In this document: positions 16,921 to 26,067 of the stretch, piece after piece
Layout: the number at the start of each line of letters is the position of its first letter
Numbering within the stretch: position 1 is the first letter of the stretch
Source of the DNA: Sphingopyxis microcysteis
GTDB taxonomy: Bacteria; Pseudomonadota; Alphaproteobacteria; Sphingomonadales; Sphingomonadaceae
Direction: 5' to 3'
DNA: 64,000 nt
NCBI RefSeq assembly: GCF_012274265.1
Contig: NZ_JAANYY010000002.1
Coordinates: forward strand, 1,584,810-1,648,809
The notes under the pieces: model-generated
What the model was told of the DNA's origin: nothing
The model's input: the letters and a program-made list of their open reading frames with translations, nothing else
The model's database searches: none
Translations under genes and position numbers: made by a program

Positions 16921-17244
16921 GGCTTTCCATAGGGTTCAATGTCAGCCCATGGGCAGGAAGCGGACATTCCGGTCCCCGGTTACGCGGGCTGGAGCCGCGA
17001 TCCGCGCGGCGCGTGCCCCGCGCCATCATCCCAAAGTTCAGGAAAGTTCAGCCCATTGCGGCGCCCGGATTGTCGTGCTCGGCGGACAAGGGGCGGTTGA
17101 GTCTTTGCCGCGTCCGGAAACCGGGCGGTGACCGCTTTTTGGCTACATATGGACAGAGCTGAGACGAAGGCTGGCACAGCCGAAGATTGTAGGACAGCGT
17201 TTTTTTAGCGGCGGGTGGCGGCTTTGGGGTGGTTTTAAGCCATT
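16921..17244. other. Non-coding stretch after the L9 terminator
   Basis: No supported gene is seen in these 324 bases. The short open frames lack ribosome sites and recognisable motifs. The region leads into a palindromic element and may be old intergenic sequence. Confidence 0.5.
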
Positions 17245-17353
17245 CCCCTCCCTTTCAGGGAGGGGTTAGGGGTGGGTGCGAGCGAAGCGAGCTGAGGCAG
17301 AATGCCGCCTTCGGCGGCTACCCACCCCCAGCCCCTCCCTAAAAGGGAGGGGA
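17245..17353. repeat. Composite palindromic element, copy A
   Basis: Each end is itself a hairpin: CCCCTCCCTTTCAGGGAGGGG at the left and CCCCTCCCTAAAAGGGAGGGG at the right. Between them, GGGGTGGGTG faces CACCCCCAGCCCC, and an inner GCCGCCTTCGGCGGC hairpin lies near 17302. It is related in ends, but not in core, to the elements at 47836, 51021 and 63901. It sits between the L9 terminator and the 3' end of folE. Confidence 0.75.
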
Positions 17354-17390
17354 GAAGACATGGCAGCTTCCGGTCGCCTCCAGACCTTCG

Positions 17391-17462
17391 TCATCCCGGA
17401 CTTGATCCGGGATCCATTCACGCAACGCCGGAAGAATGGATCCCGGATCAAGTCCGGGATGA
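17391..17462. repeat. Long inverted repeat, TCATCCCGGACTTGATCC type
   Basis: Two arms of about 30 bases, TCATCCCGGACTTGATCCGG... and its complement, are separated by about 20 bases. Each arm also contains an inner CCCGGACTTGATCCGGG palindrome. It follows copy A directly at the 3' end of folE. Repeats of this look are common in sphingomonad genomes. Confidence 0.75.
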
Positions 17463-17502
17463 CGATGCAATGAACGTCCGCAACTGGCCGCAAGCGCCCC
17501 CC

Positions 17503-18105
17503 TCAATACCCCATCAAACTCAGCACTTCCTTGCGGCTGCGCTGGTCATCGAGGAAACAGCCGAGCAACCGGCTCGTCACCATCCCTACCCCGGGGGTAC
17601 GCACGCCACGCCCAGTCATGCAGCCATGCTGCGCATCGATCACTACCGCAACGCCGTGCGGGTGCAGATTGTCCCAAATGCAGCGCGCGACCTCGGCGGT
17701 CAGCCGTTCCTGCACCTGCAACCGCCGGGCATAGCCGTTGAGCACGCGCGCCAGCTTGGAAATGCCGACGACGCGGTCGCGCGGCATATAGGCGATCGAC
17801 GCTTTGCCGGTGATCGGCGCCATATGATGTTCGCAATGCGACTGGAACGGAATATCCTTCAGCAGCACGAGCTCGTCATAGCCCCCCACCTCTTCAAAGG
17901 TGCGCGCCAGGTGGATCGCCGGGTCGTCGGCATAGCCGCTGCAATATTCCTTCCACGCGCGCGCCACGCGCTTGGGCGTATCGAGCAATCCCTCGCGCGC
18001 CGGATCGTCGCCGGCCCATTCGATCAGCGTCCGCACCGCGTCCGCGACATGGTCGGGAACGACCACCTTGCCATCCGCTCCCACTTCAACCTTGCTGTCG
18101 CTCAT
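17503..18105 (-). CDS. folE: GTP cyclohydrolase I
   Basis: FolE converts GTP to 7,8-dihydroneopterin triphosphate, the first step to folate or, via QueD, queuosine. The 200-residue product shows the family motifs PKRVARAWKEY, FQSHCEHHMAPITGKASIAYMP (with the zinc Cys and His) and QHGCMTGRGV with the second zinc cysteine. The frame is open for 43 codons upstream, but the ATG at 18105 begins the normal-length protein. It is divergent from a TonB receptor across 437 bases. Confidence 0.95.
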   Translation of the reverse strand: MSDSKVEVGADGKVVVPDHVADAVRTLIEWAGDDPAREGLLDTPKRVARAWKEYCSGYADDPAIHLARTFEEVGGYDELVLLKDIPFQSHCEHHMAPITGKASIAYMPRDRVVGISKLARVLNGYARRLQVQERLTAEVARCIWDNLHPHGVAVVIDAQHGCMTGRGVRTPGVGMVTSRLLGCFLDDQRSRKEVLSLMGY

Positions 18106-18197
18106 CGCCCCACTTTCACTGTTGCATTCTTGCCGCACATTTCGGTGCCCACGCCTAGATAAACAAGGGTGGAACGACAACAATATTGCAGCGTGCG

Positions 18198-18239
18198 CAA
18201 GTTTACGTTGCGGAAACTTGGGATTTTGCATCATTGCAA
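18198..18239. promoter_or_regulatory. Dyads in the folE-TonB receptor gap
   Basis: Within the 437-base divergent gap, CAAGTTT (18198-18204) faces AAACTTG (18214-18220). Just after, TTGCA-TCAT-TGCAA (18226-18239) is a perfect 5-4-5 dyad. TTGCA half-sites recur nearby (about 18122, 18186, 18314). These are candidate regulator sites for one or both genes. No regulator is identified. Confidence 0.3.
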
Positions 18240-18279
18240 CTGCCCCATTTCATGTCGCTTTCCAGATCGAACAAGTGGC

Positions 18280-18295
18280 TTGACGCTCGCGTCAA
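18280..18295. promoter_or_regulatory. Perfect 7-2-7 operator-like dyad
   Basis: TTGACGC-TC-GCGTCAA is a perfect inverted repeat 248 bases before the TonB receptor start. Its size and symmetry suit a dimeric regulator. It may overlap a promoter. No family can be assigned from the site alone. Confidence 0.4.
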
Positions 18296-18542
18296 CTAAG
18301 CGCACCTTTGGGTTGCATTACAGAACCCGCTCAAGCGGGTCGTGATCCGGAGAGGCCGGCGTTTTTCCCCGACGCCGGTGGGAGAGGACGATGACCAGCA
18401 CAGCTGGCAAGTGGGATACACCCGGGCATCCGGCCGTTTCGGTCGGACAGCCTTTGCCATGTCTGGTCCTATCCCCTCCCCTTACCACAACTTGAATTTG
18501 GGCGGCCCCGCAGTGCGCGGGTTCGAAAAAGGGAGGCTGTAA

Positions 18543-21530
18543 ATGAAGTTCAAGGCTCTGATCGGAACGTCGATTCTTGCGATGGCGGTGGCGACACCCG
18601 CATGGGCGCAGGATCCGGCGGAGGAAGTCGAACGCGACGCGTTCGGCGGCGAAATCGTCGTCACGGCACAGCGTCAGTCCGAACGGCTCCAGGACGTGCC
18701 GATCGCGGTCAGCGCCTTTTCGTCCGAAGCCCTGGAAGCGCAGCAGATCAAGACGCCGTCGGATTTGCAGCTGACCCTGCCCAATGTGACCTTTACAAAA
18801 ACCAACTTTACCGGCGCCAGCTTTACGATCCGCGGCATCGGCGACCTGTGCGTCGGCACCACCTGCGACAGCGCGACCGCGATCCATCTGAACGGCGACC
18901 CGCTGTTTTCAACCCGCCTGTTCGAAACCGAATTCTACGACCTGGAACGCGTCGAAGTTCTGCGCGGGCCGCAGGGTACGCTGTTCGGCCGCAACGCAAC
19001 GTCGGGCGTGGTCAACGTAATCACCGCCAAGCCCAAGCTCGGGACGTTCGAAGCCGCCGCCGAGGGCGAATATGGCAACTATAATTCGATCAAGGGCAAG
19101 GGGATGGTCAACATCCCGCTCGGCGACAATATGGCGTTCCGCGTTGCGGGCATCTACCTGAACCGCGACGGCTATACCCGCAACGCCTTCCTCAATACCC
19201 GTATCGACGATCGCGATCTCTATTCGGTCCGCGGCTCGCTGCGCTGGGAACCGAGCGACGACACGACGATCGACATTCTGGCGTCCTATTTCCACGAAAG
19301 GGACCAACGCACCCGTATCCAGAAACAGCTTTGCCAGCGCGACCCGACCGGCATTTTGGGCTGTCTCAACACCCGCCGCGACAACGCCCCGTTCAACGGC
19401 AACGCCACCTTTACCGCGGCGCTGACCTCGCGCGAGTTCCTCGCCATCCGCGGGATCCCCACTGCATTCGCGCTAGGCAGCCTTTATGGCCCCGATGTGT
19501 ATGCCAACACCACGGTTCCCGCCGATCCGCGGGTGGTGAACACCGCTTACACCCCCAGCTATTTCACCAGCGAACTGACCGTTCAGGGCCAGATCGAGCA
19601 TAATTTTGGGCCGGTGTCGCTGCAGGTGTCGGGCCAGTATCAAAAGGTCAAACTCGACGCCTCGCAGGATTATAACAGCAATGTCGGCAACCGCGCGCTC
19701 TACGCGGGCGGCCTCGCTACCTTGCAGGCGGCGGCAGGCGGCGCGCTGGGCGCTGCGTTCACCCCCTATTTTGCGCCGGTCGCCGCGGCGATCATTCCCA
19801 ACGGGCCGACCGGGCAGCTCTGCACCTCGCTCGCCGAGGAAACGGGTTATGGCGCCTATGGCGGCAAAAAAATCTGTAGCGATCAGTCGCTGCAATTCGA
19901 CCGGTCGAACCAGAATAACAGCAGCTGGTCGGTCGAAGGCATTTTGACCAGCGATTTTGACGGACCGTTCAACTTCCTGGTCGGCGGCATCTATGCCGAT
20001 TATCATCTGACCGAGAACAGCTATTATGTGAACGCCTTCCCGATCGATTATCTGACCGGGGTGTTGGGTGCATTCACCGCGGCGACCAATCCGCCCGCTG
20101 CGGGCGGTCCGTTGCCGCCGTCGTTCCTGGCGACGCCCTTTTTCCGCAACAACACCGACGACCTCAAGATCACGTCCTACGGCCTGTTCGGTGAAGCCTA
20201 TTTCGAGTTCAGCGACCGGCTGAAACTGACGGCGGGCCTGCGTTACAACAATGACAAAAAGGCGGTGACGGCGCGCTCGACGCTCGCCAGCTTCCTGGCC
20301 CCGCATGGCGGAACCAGCGACACCGTGTTCGGATCGCCGTTCGTCGGGTCGTTCGACGCCGATCCGGGCACGCCGGGCAATCAGATCATCCAGTCACGCC
20401 AGGTCAAGTTCAACAAGCTGACCGGACGCGCCGTCCTCGACTTCAAGGTCACCGACGACAATCTGCTCTATGCGTCCTATTCGCGCGGATATAAATCGGG
20501 CGGGATCAACCCGCCGCTGCAGCCGATCTTTGCGGTTCCCGAAAGCTTCGCCCCCGAACAGGTCGACGCGTTCGAAATCGGGTCGAAGAACAGCTTCGGC
20601 AACGGCGCGCTCCAGCTGAACCTGACCGCCTTCTATTACAAATATAAGGATCTTCAGCTAAGCAAGATCGTCGCCCGCACCGCGGTCAACGACAATGTCA
20701 GCGCCAACATTTACGGGTTCGAAGCCGAAGCGATCGTGCGGCCCGACCCGGACCTGGTGATCAACCTGGGCTTCAGCTACCTGCACAGCAAGGTCAGCGA
20801 CGACAAGTTCACCAGCAATCCGCGCGACTTTGGTGGTGGCCGTTCTGACGCGGTGATCATCAAGGACATCACCAATGCCGCGAACTGCGCCGTGGCGTCG
20901 CGGTCGGGCAACGTCGCCGGGGTCAATGCCTTTGTGAACGGGGTACAGCAGGTCATCAACGGCGGCTTCGTTCCCGGTGTCCAGGGCGGGGCCGGCCTGC
21001 AACCCACCACCGCCTTCCCTGCCGACGGCGGCATCGCGTCAACCGGCGCGTTCAGCATCTGCGGCGTCATGGAAGCAGCGGCCGCCGGCGCCTTTGCCGG
21101 GGCGGGGCTCAATCCGACCGCTTTCGGCGGGATCGAATATTTCTCTGCCGGGGTTCCCGTCAACATCAAGGGCAACCAGCTGCCGCAGGCACCGAACTAC
21201 AAGTTCAGCGCCGGCGTGCAATATACCGCGCGGCTGGGCGGCGGCGACATGACGCTCGTTCCCCGCCTCGACCTCGCCTACACCGGCGAAAGCTACGGCA
21301 GCATCTTCAACGGCAATGTGAACCGGATCAAGGGCTATGCCCAGGTCAATGCCCAGCTGCAGCTCAACGGCCCCGACGAGAAATGGTATGTCAAAGGCTT
21401 CATCCAGAACGTCTTCGACTCGGCCAGCGTCACCGGCCTGTACATCACCGACCAGTCGTCGGGTAACTACACCAACATCTTCACCCTCGAACCGCGCCGC
21501 TATGGCATCGCGGCGGGCGTGAAGTTCTAA
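18543..21530 (+). CDS. TonB-dependent receptor, large
   Basis: This is an outer-membrane transporter of 995 residues. It has a signal peptide (about 1-22, ending AWAQD), a plug beginning GGEIVVTAQRQSERLQDVP, and the plug motif LERVEVLRGPQGTLFGRNATSGVVNVIT. The C-terminal strand ends in Phe (YGIAAGVKF). The IVVTAQRR-type plug start puts it with the large sphingomonad receptor group whose substrates are often aromatic or complex carbon compounds rather than iron. The substrate cannot be told. GGGAGG precedes the ATG. It is convergent with a second receptor. Confidence 0.88.
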   Translation: MKFKALIGTSILAMAVATPAWAQDPAEEVERDAFGGEIVVTAQRQSERLQDVPIAVSAFSSEALEAQQIKTPSDLQLTLPNVTFTKTNFTGASFTIRGIGDLCVGTTCDSATAIHLNGDPLFSTRLFETEFYDLERVEVLRGPQGTLFGRNATSGVVNVITAKPKLGTFEAAAEGEYGNYNSIKGKGMVNIPLGDNMAFRVAGIYLNRDGYTRNAFLNTRIDDRDLYSVRGSLRWEPSDDTTIDILASYFHERDQRTRIQKQLCQRDPTGILGCLNTRRDNAPFNGNATFTAALTSREFLAIRGIPTAFALGSLYGPDVYANTTVPADPRVVNTAYTPSYFTSELTVQGQIEHNFGPVSLQVSGQYQKVKLDASQDYNSNVGNRALYAGGLATLQAAAGGALGAAFTPYFAPVAAAIIPNGPTGQLCTSLAEETGYGAYGGKKICSDQSLQFDRSNQNNSSWSVEGILTSDFDGPFNFLVGGIYADYHLTENSYYVNAFPIDYLTGVLGAFTAATNPPAAGGPLPPSFLATPFFRNNTDDLKITSYGLFGEAYFEFSDRLKLTAGLRYNNDKKAVTARSTLASFLAPHGGTSDTVFGSPFVGSFDADPGTPGNQIIQSRQVKFNKLTGRAVLDFKVTDDNLLYASYSRGYKSGGINPPLQPIFAVPESFAPEQVDAFEIGSKNSFGNGALQLNLTAFYYKYKDLQLSKIVARTAVNDNVSANIYGFEAEAIVRPDPDLVINLGFSYLHSKVSDDKFTSNPRDFGGGRSDAVIIKDITNAANCAVASRSGNVAGVNAFVNGVQQVINGGFVPGVQGGAGLQPTTAFPADGGIASTGAFSICGVMEAAAAGAFAGAGLNPTAFGGIEYFSAGVPVNIKGNQLPQAPNYKFSAGVQYTARLGGGDMTLVPRLDLAYTGESYGSIFNGNVNRIKGYAQVNAQLQLNGPDEKWYVKGFIQNVFDSASVTGLYITDQSSGNYTNIFTLEPRRYGIAAGVKF

Positions 21531-21554
21531 GCGACCGGCGGTAACGCCGACAAA

Positions 21555-21588
21555 AAACCCCGGCCTCTCCATCGAGAGGCCGGGGTTT
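21555..21588. terminator. Bidirectional terminator between two TonB receptors
   Basis: A 15-bp perfect stem AAACCCCGGCCTCTC / GAGAGGCCGGGGTTT has a CATC loop. It has A-rich sequence on its left and CTTTT on its right, so it can terminate in both directions. It sits midway between the two convergent stops. Confidence 0.88.
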
Positions 21589-21642
21589 CTTTTGTCTGCT
21601 GACCGGAGGGCCGAAGCGTTCGAGCGCTCCAGCCCGCCGCGA

Positions 21643-24291
21643 TCAGAATTTGAAGCGAACGGTGCCGCCATAGGTGCGCGGCTGGCTGGGATAGCCCGAC
21701 ACGCTGCCCGCCTGCGCCACGGCCGGGAAGATCGTCGTCAGATACTGCGCGTTGGTCAGGTTGCGACCCCACACGCCGACGTCCAGGCCATTGGTCAGGC
21801 GAACCGTGAACGACGCGTTGAGCGAGTTCACCTCGCGCTGCAGGCTTTCGACCACGCCTGCCGGGAAACCGCTCAGGCCTTCGACGATCTGCACCGGGCT
21901 TTCATAGCTGTAGTCGACGTGCGCGATCGCCTTCGTCCCGCCCGCAAATTCATGCGTATAGGTCGCGCCCATTGACATCGACAGCGCGGGGATGCCCGCG
22001 GGGGTCGTGCCCGAGATGTCGCCGAACGCCGAATTGACGAAGCTGTCGTACTTGGCATCGAGGTAGGTCGCCGCCAGCGTCAGGTTCAGCCCCTCGACCG
22101 GCCGCACCGACCCGTCGAACTCGATGCCAAAGGTCGACTGCTTGCCGGCGTTCGCCAGCGCGAAGCCGGTGCCGGTGAACACGTTCGACTGGAAGCCCTT
22201 GATCGACTGTTTGAACACCGCGACGTTGACCGCCGCAACGTCCCACTGGCCCTTGATCCCGAATTCGTAAACCGTCGATTCTTCGGGCGCCGCAAAGCGC
22301 GAGCCCGTCGCCAGGTTCGGGGTGCGCAGGCCCGCAGCGGTGATCGCCGCCAGGTCCGACGCGAGCGGACGGCTGTCGCGCGACAGGTTGACCGAGCTCG
22401 CCTTGAAGCCGGTCGCATAGGTCGCATAGACGTTGACCGTGTCGGTCACCTCATAGGCGGCGCGAACGCTGTACGAGAAATCGCCGTCGCTGGTCTTGCC
22501 ATCCTCAACCGAATTGGGGACGTTCAGGAAGGGCGGCAGGAACTGGAACGCCTTCAGCCCATTGAGCGGGTTCGCCGCCGGGTTGTTCTGGTTGGCGTTG
22601 GCAAAAGCCTGCACCTGTCCCGAAATCCCCGCGAAAGCCGCCGGGTTCGCCGCTGCGAACGCGCCGATTTCAGCCGCGGTCGCCGAACGACCGAGGTTGA
22701 GCACGCTCGGGCCGCCGATCGTCTGCGCCAGGCCGCCCTGGAACAGCAGCTGGTTGCGGAACGGCGCATATTGCGGCGCGTCGAGATTGAGCCCCGAGAA
22801 GGTGTCGGTGCTGATCACGTTGGTCGAGAAATTCTTGCGGTCCTTGGTGTAGTTGCCGCCGAACGACAGGGTCAGCCGGTCGGTCACTTCAAAATCGAGC
22901 GTGCCAAAGATCGAGAACGCCTCGTCCTTCATCCGATAGGCTTCGTCGAGCCCGTCGCCGGCGCGGAAGAAGGTGCCGAGATAGCGGGTCGGGGCGCCTT
23001 CGAGCGCGCCGAAGGTGCCTTCGAGCAGCGCGACGTTGAGCGCGTTGCCGCTCGCGGCGCGGATCAGCTGGTCGCCATAGGGGCGGAACTGGGTGCCGAA
23101 GCGAATGTCGTTCTTTTGCCGGATCTTTTCGTTGAAATAATAGCCGCCGAGCAGGAAGTTGATCGGGCCGTCAAAATCCGACGTGACGCGCAGTTCTTGG
23201 GTGAAGGTGTTGATCCCCAGGTCCTGGCTGTTTTCACCGATCAGGTCAGCGCCGGTGAAGTCCGAATCCTGGTTGGTCAGCGCCTTGACCTTGCGGTACG
23301 CGGTGATCGACGTCAGCGCGAGGTTGCCGAGGTCATAGTCGATCTGACCCGAACCGCCGTAGTTTTCGATCTCGTTCGACGACAGGAAGTTGTTGTACAC
23401 ATTGTACGAAAAGGGGTTGTTGGCATCGACGCTGGGGCCGCCCGCCAGCGCGTTGGTGATCGCGACGGTCGGACCGGCAATGACATTGCCCGCGATGCAG
23501 CAATTTTCGTCGATCTTGTCATAATCGCCGATCAGGCGGATCGACAGCGCGTCGGTCGGTTCGAACAGGAGCTGGCCGCGCACGCCCCAACGGTTGCGGT
23601 CGTTGACGTCGGTGCCAAGCTTCAGATCCTGCGCATAGCCGTCGCGGCGATTGTAGCTGCCGCCGATCGAGAAGGCGACCGTCTCGCTGATCGGCCCGGT
23701 CACGTCGCCCTTGACGGTGATCGCGTCGAAATTGCCATAGGTCACTTCGGCCGAACCGCCGAATTCATACTGCGGCTTTTGCGTGACGATGCTGATGACG
23801 CCTGCCGATGCGTTCTTGCCGAACAGGGTCGACTGCGGCCCGCGCAGCACTTCGATGCGTTCGACGTTCGGAAGGTCGCCGATCTGCGCGGCCGAGCGCG
23901 ACCGATACACGCCGTCGATGAACACGCCGACCGACGGTTCGATACCGGCATTGTTGGCACCGTTGCCGAAACCGCGGATGATGAAGTTGGTGTTGGCGCT
24001 CGACTGGAGCTGCGACACGCGCAGGCTGGGGACCGCGGTCTGCAGGTCGATGAGGTCGCGGATCTGCGATTCCTCCAGCTGCGCCGCCGACGTCACCGAA
24101 ACGGCGACCGGCGTGTCCTGCAGGGTCTGCGACCGCTTCGACGCGGTCACGATGATGTCATTGCCATAATCGGTATCGTCGACCGCGACCGCGCTGTCGT
24201 CGGCGGGTGCGGCGTCCTGGGCAAAAGCGATGGCGGGGGTGGCGCTGGCGCACAGCATCGTGGCGCCCAGCAAAAGGTTGCGCAAAGTCAT
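21643..24291 (-). CDS. TonB-dependent receptor
   Basis: This is an outer-membrane receptor of 882 residues. It has a signal peptide (about 1-25, ending AIAFAQD) and a plug starting [20 protein letters not shown]. The plug motif is [31 protein letters not shown], and the final strand ends in Phe (GGTVRFKF). It belongs to the same broad group as the convergent receptor. The ATG at 24291 is preceded by GAGAGAGA and begins the signal peptide. The longer frame adds 15 residues without merit. The substrate is unknown. Confidence 0.88.
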   Translation of the reverse strand: MTLRNLLLGATMLCASATPAIAFAQDAAPADDSAVAVDDTDYGNDIIVTASKRSQTLQDTPVAVSVTSAAQLEESQIRDLIDLQTAVPSLRVSQLQSSANTNFIIRGFGNGANNAGIEPSVGVFIDGVYRSRSAAQIGDLPNVERIEVLRGPQSTLFGKNASAGVISIVTQKPQYEFGGSAEVTYGNFDAITVKGDVTGPISETVAFSIGGSYNRRDGYAQDLKLGTDVNDRNRWGVRGQLLFEPTDALSIRLIGDYDKIDENCCIAGNVIAGPTVAITNALAGGPSVDANNPFSYNVYNNFLSSNEIENYGGSGQIDYDLGNLALTSITAYRKVKALTNQDSDFTGADLIGENSQDLGINTFTQELRVTSDFDGPINFLLGGYYFNEKIRQKNDIRFGTQFRPYGDQLIRAASGNALNVALLEGTFGALEGAPTRYLGTFFRAGDGLDEAYRMKDEAFSIFGTLDFEVTDRLTLSFGGNYTKDRKNFSTNVISTDTFSGLNLDAPQYAPFRNQLLFQGGLAQTIGGPSVLNLGRSATAAEIGAFAAANPAAFAGISGQVQAFANANQNNPAANPLNGLKAFQFLPPFLNVPNSVEDGKTSDGDFSYSVRAAYEVTDTVNVYATYATGFKASSVNLSRDSRPLASDLAAITAAGLRTPNLATGSRFAAPEESTVYEFGIKGQWDVAAVNVAVFKQSIKGFQSNVFTGTGFALANAGKQSTFGIEFDGSVRPVEGLNLTLAATYLDAKYDSFVNSAFGDISGTTPAGIPALSMSMGATYTHEFAGGTKAIAHVDYSYESPVQIVEGLSGFPAGVVESLQREVNSLNASFTVRLTNGLDVGVWGRNLTNAQYLTTIFPAVAQAGSVSGYPSQPRTYGGTVRFKF

Positions 24292-24449
24292 GATGTCTCT
24301 CTCTCCAAACCGGTGCAAGCGCGGCCCTGCGGCCAAAGAGGGAGATGCCCCACCGGAACAGGCCGCTGTAGTTGCCGCGCGCGCCGCGTCAACGCGGCGG
24401 CATCAGGTAATGCCGTTTTTCTTCGCATTTGTGTCCGAAAAGCAACAGT

Positions 24450-24460
24450 TTGCACTGCAA
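24450..24460. promoter_or_regulatory. TTGCA-N-TGCAA dyad upstream of TonB receptor
   Basis: TTGCACTGCAA is a perfect 5-1-5 dyad about 160 bases before the receptor start, in a locally less GC-rich stretch. The same half-site occurs several times upstream of the convergent receptor, though with different spacing. It is a candidate operator only. Confidence 0.3.
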
Positions 24461-24501
24461 CATAAGCGTCGCGCACAAGTCCCGAAAGCCCTGCAAATGC
24501 C

Positions 24502-24704
24502 TTAGTCCACCGCGCGCCATGCGCCGGGCGCCCCCGATCGCCCAGCGCCCAGCCGCCGGCGCCTAACCGCACAAGCCGTAGCGTCGGGTAGCCCGGCGCC
24601 GCGGCCATCCGCCGCACCTGACGATTGCGTCCCTCGATGATGACGATCTCCAGCCAGCTGTCGGCGACGCTCTTGCGAAAACGCACCGGCGGATCGCCCG
24701 GTCA
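24502..24704 (-). pseudogene. Remnant of an RsuA/RluE-type pseudouridine synthase
   Basis: One frame reads [18 protein letters not shown], then [10 protein letters not shown] and [17 protein letters not shown], the conserved C-terminal part of RsuA/RluE rRNA pseudouridine synthases. It then loses homology, and the canonical end PGAWRAVD plus stop continues in another frame (to 24502). Upstream, the frame meets a stop at 24702-24704, so the whole catalytic domain is gone. The remnant begins 36 bases from the 3' end of tRNA-Phe. A 5' deletion plus a frameshift make this a pseudogene. A sequencing error could explain only the frameshift. Confidence 0.75.
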
Positions 24705-24739
24705 AAGTTCGGGCGGCTTGATTCCAGCGGCTGGGATAG

Positions 24740-24815
24740 TGGTGCCCGGGGACGGGATCGAACCGCCGACACTGCGATTTTCAATCGCATGCTCTACCAA
24801 CTGAGCTACCCGGGC
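24740..24815 (-). tRNA. tRNA-Phe (anticodon GAA)
   Basis: The cloverleaf reads on the minus strand. The acceptor is GCCCGGG/CCCGGGC, the D arm GCTC...GAGC, and the anticodon stem TGCGA/TCGCA with loop TTGAAAA giving GAA. The T arm GGCGG-TTCGATC-CCGTC has one wobble pair. The 3' ACCA end is encoded (24740-24743). All parts are present. Confidence 0.97.
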
Positions 24816-24911
24816 AGGGCCGCTGCGACCCGTTGGTCGCGCTGGCGAGCGGCGGCTATAGGCAGGGCTTGTTGTCCTGTCCAGTGGCTTTGTGATGTCG
24901 GATTTTCCGCG

Positions 24912-25094
24912 TCAACTTTCGTCGAAACGATCGCTGTCGGCGGTCCCGTCGGGCGCCTGCGTCGCGGCGACGCGATAGTCTTCGCCGAACCAGTTCAAGA
25001 GGTCGCGGTCGCGGCAGCCGCGACTGCAAAAGGGTTTGAACTCCGGCTCGCGCGGCTTGCCGCAGAGCGGACAGCGCGGCGGTTTATTGGGCAT
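24912..25094 (-). CDS. yacG: Zinc-ribbon protein YacG
   Basis: YacG is a small zinc-binding protein reported in E. coli to inhibit DNA gyrase. The 60-residue product has the full motif CPLCGK...FCSRGCRDRDLLNWFGEDYRV with four zinc cysteines. The ATG at 25094 overlaps the end of the RNase gene by 11 bases. A longer start at 25118 would add eight residues. It is the last gene of infA-maf-RNase-yacG, a common alphaproteobacterial order. Confidence 0.92.
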   Translation of the reverse strand: MPNKPPRCPLCGKPREPEFKPFCSRGCRDRDLLNWFGEDYRVAATQAPDGTADSDRFDES

Positions 25095-26067
25095 GTCCGG
25101 TTCCTTTGCTGGCGGCATCGACGGTGAGCTGGACCGGACGCCCGGTGCGCGTTTGCAACAGCGCCGTCCATGCGGGATGCGCTGCGATATGGTCGATCAC
25201 CGCGGGCCGCGCGGTCAGCGTCAACACTCCCGTCCCCACCGCGCGCTCGGCCTGCCGCAGCAACAGCGCCGCATCGGTGGCGACCGGGTCGAGCACGACC
25301 TGTTCGATCAGCGAGGGGCGATCGCGGCGCCGGATGATCTGCATCAGCCCGAATCCGTTGACTGCGGTGCGTTCATAAGGCTGGGGCAGCGCCGCGTCGA
25401 TTGCGGCATCGATCGCGTGACGCCCGGCACGGCCCGGCAGCGAAGGAAAGTCGATGCCGATCGATCCGCCGATGTCGCAGCAGCGGATCACCGCCGCCGC
25501 AGCCTTGGCACCGGCTGTGGCCAGCGCCAGCGCATCGCCGTCGCCATCGATATCGATCAGCACCATCGCAGGCGTCGCATCGACCCACAGCGCGCCGCCG
25601 TCGAAGGGCCAGTGACCGGTGCGGACATGATCGAACAATTCGGACCAGCCCGCCTGTTCGAGCCGGTCGGGATCGGTCGCGCGCAGCTCGGTTACCGGCA
25701 GGCCGCTGGCTGCGATCCGCGCGCGCAGGTCGGGTCCGTCGCCGATGACCGCGCCCGCCTCGGCCACCCGCGCCCGCGCCGGTTTGCCCCGCCCGCGTTC
25801 GCGCAGCGCCATGCGGGTGATCTCGACCGTCAGCGCGGCGCCGATCGATGTGGCAGCCGGCAATCCGGTCAAGCTGGCGGCGGGAGCGCCGGGCCAGTCG
25901 AGCGTCACCAGTGGCGATTTCCCGGCTTCGACCAGCCGCGCCGCGACCACCGCGCCGACGCGCGGCCCGGCGCCGTCGCGCTCGATCCGTGCCTCCAGAA
26001 TGTCGTCGCCATCGACCAGCGCCGCGCGCACTTCGCCGATCCCGGCTTCGTACAGCCATTCAGCCAA
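25084..26067 (-). CDS. Compact RNase E/G-family protein
   Basis: RNase E/G enzymes cleave single-stranded RNA 5'-end-dependently. The 327-residue product keeps the metal-binding core. VLIDIDGDGDA and DIGGSIGIDF correspond to the two catalytic aspartate motifs, and VNGFGLMQIIRRR corresponds to the GLLELSRQR-type motif. It is far shorter than RNase G (about 490). The S1-like region is reduced, and I see no CPxC zinc-link motif. The start is a TTG that overlaps the maf stop by eight bases. Activity is plausible, since both Asp motifs survive. Confidence 0.82.
   Translation of the reverse strand: MAEWLYEAGIGEVRAALVDGDDILEARIERDGAGPRVGAVVAARLVEAGKSPLVTLDWPGAPAASLTGLPAATSIGAALTVEITRMALRERGRGKPARARVAEAGAVIGDGPDLRARIAASGLPVTELRATDPDRLEQAGWSELFDHVRTGHWPFDGGALWVDATPAMVLIDIDGDGDALALATAGAKAAAAVIRCCDIGGSIGIDFPSLPGRAGRHAIDAAIDAALPQPYERTAVNGFGLMQIIRRRDRPSLIEQVVLDPVATDAALLLRQAERAVGTGVLTLTARPAVIDHIAAHPAWTALLQTRTGRPVQLTVDAASKGTGHAQ

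Noticed and set aside
17245..17462. CRISPR array suggested by clustered repeats
   Set aside because: The repeats are inverted pairs of two different families, not regularly spaced direct repeats, and no cas genes are present.
24288..24686. 132-residue open frame read as a gene
   Set aside because: Its N-terminal half is only the end of a pseudouridine synthase, and its C-terminal half is random sequence after a frameshift, so it is part of a pseudogene.
24740..24815. Integrative element at tRNA-Phe
   Set aside because: No integrase or phage-like gene is visible on either side. Only the truncated neighbour gene hints at past insertion.
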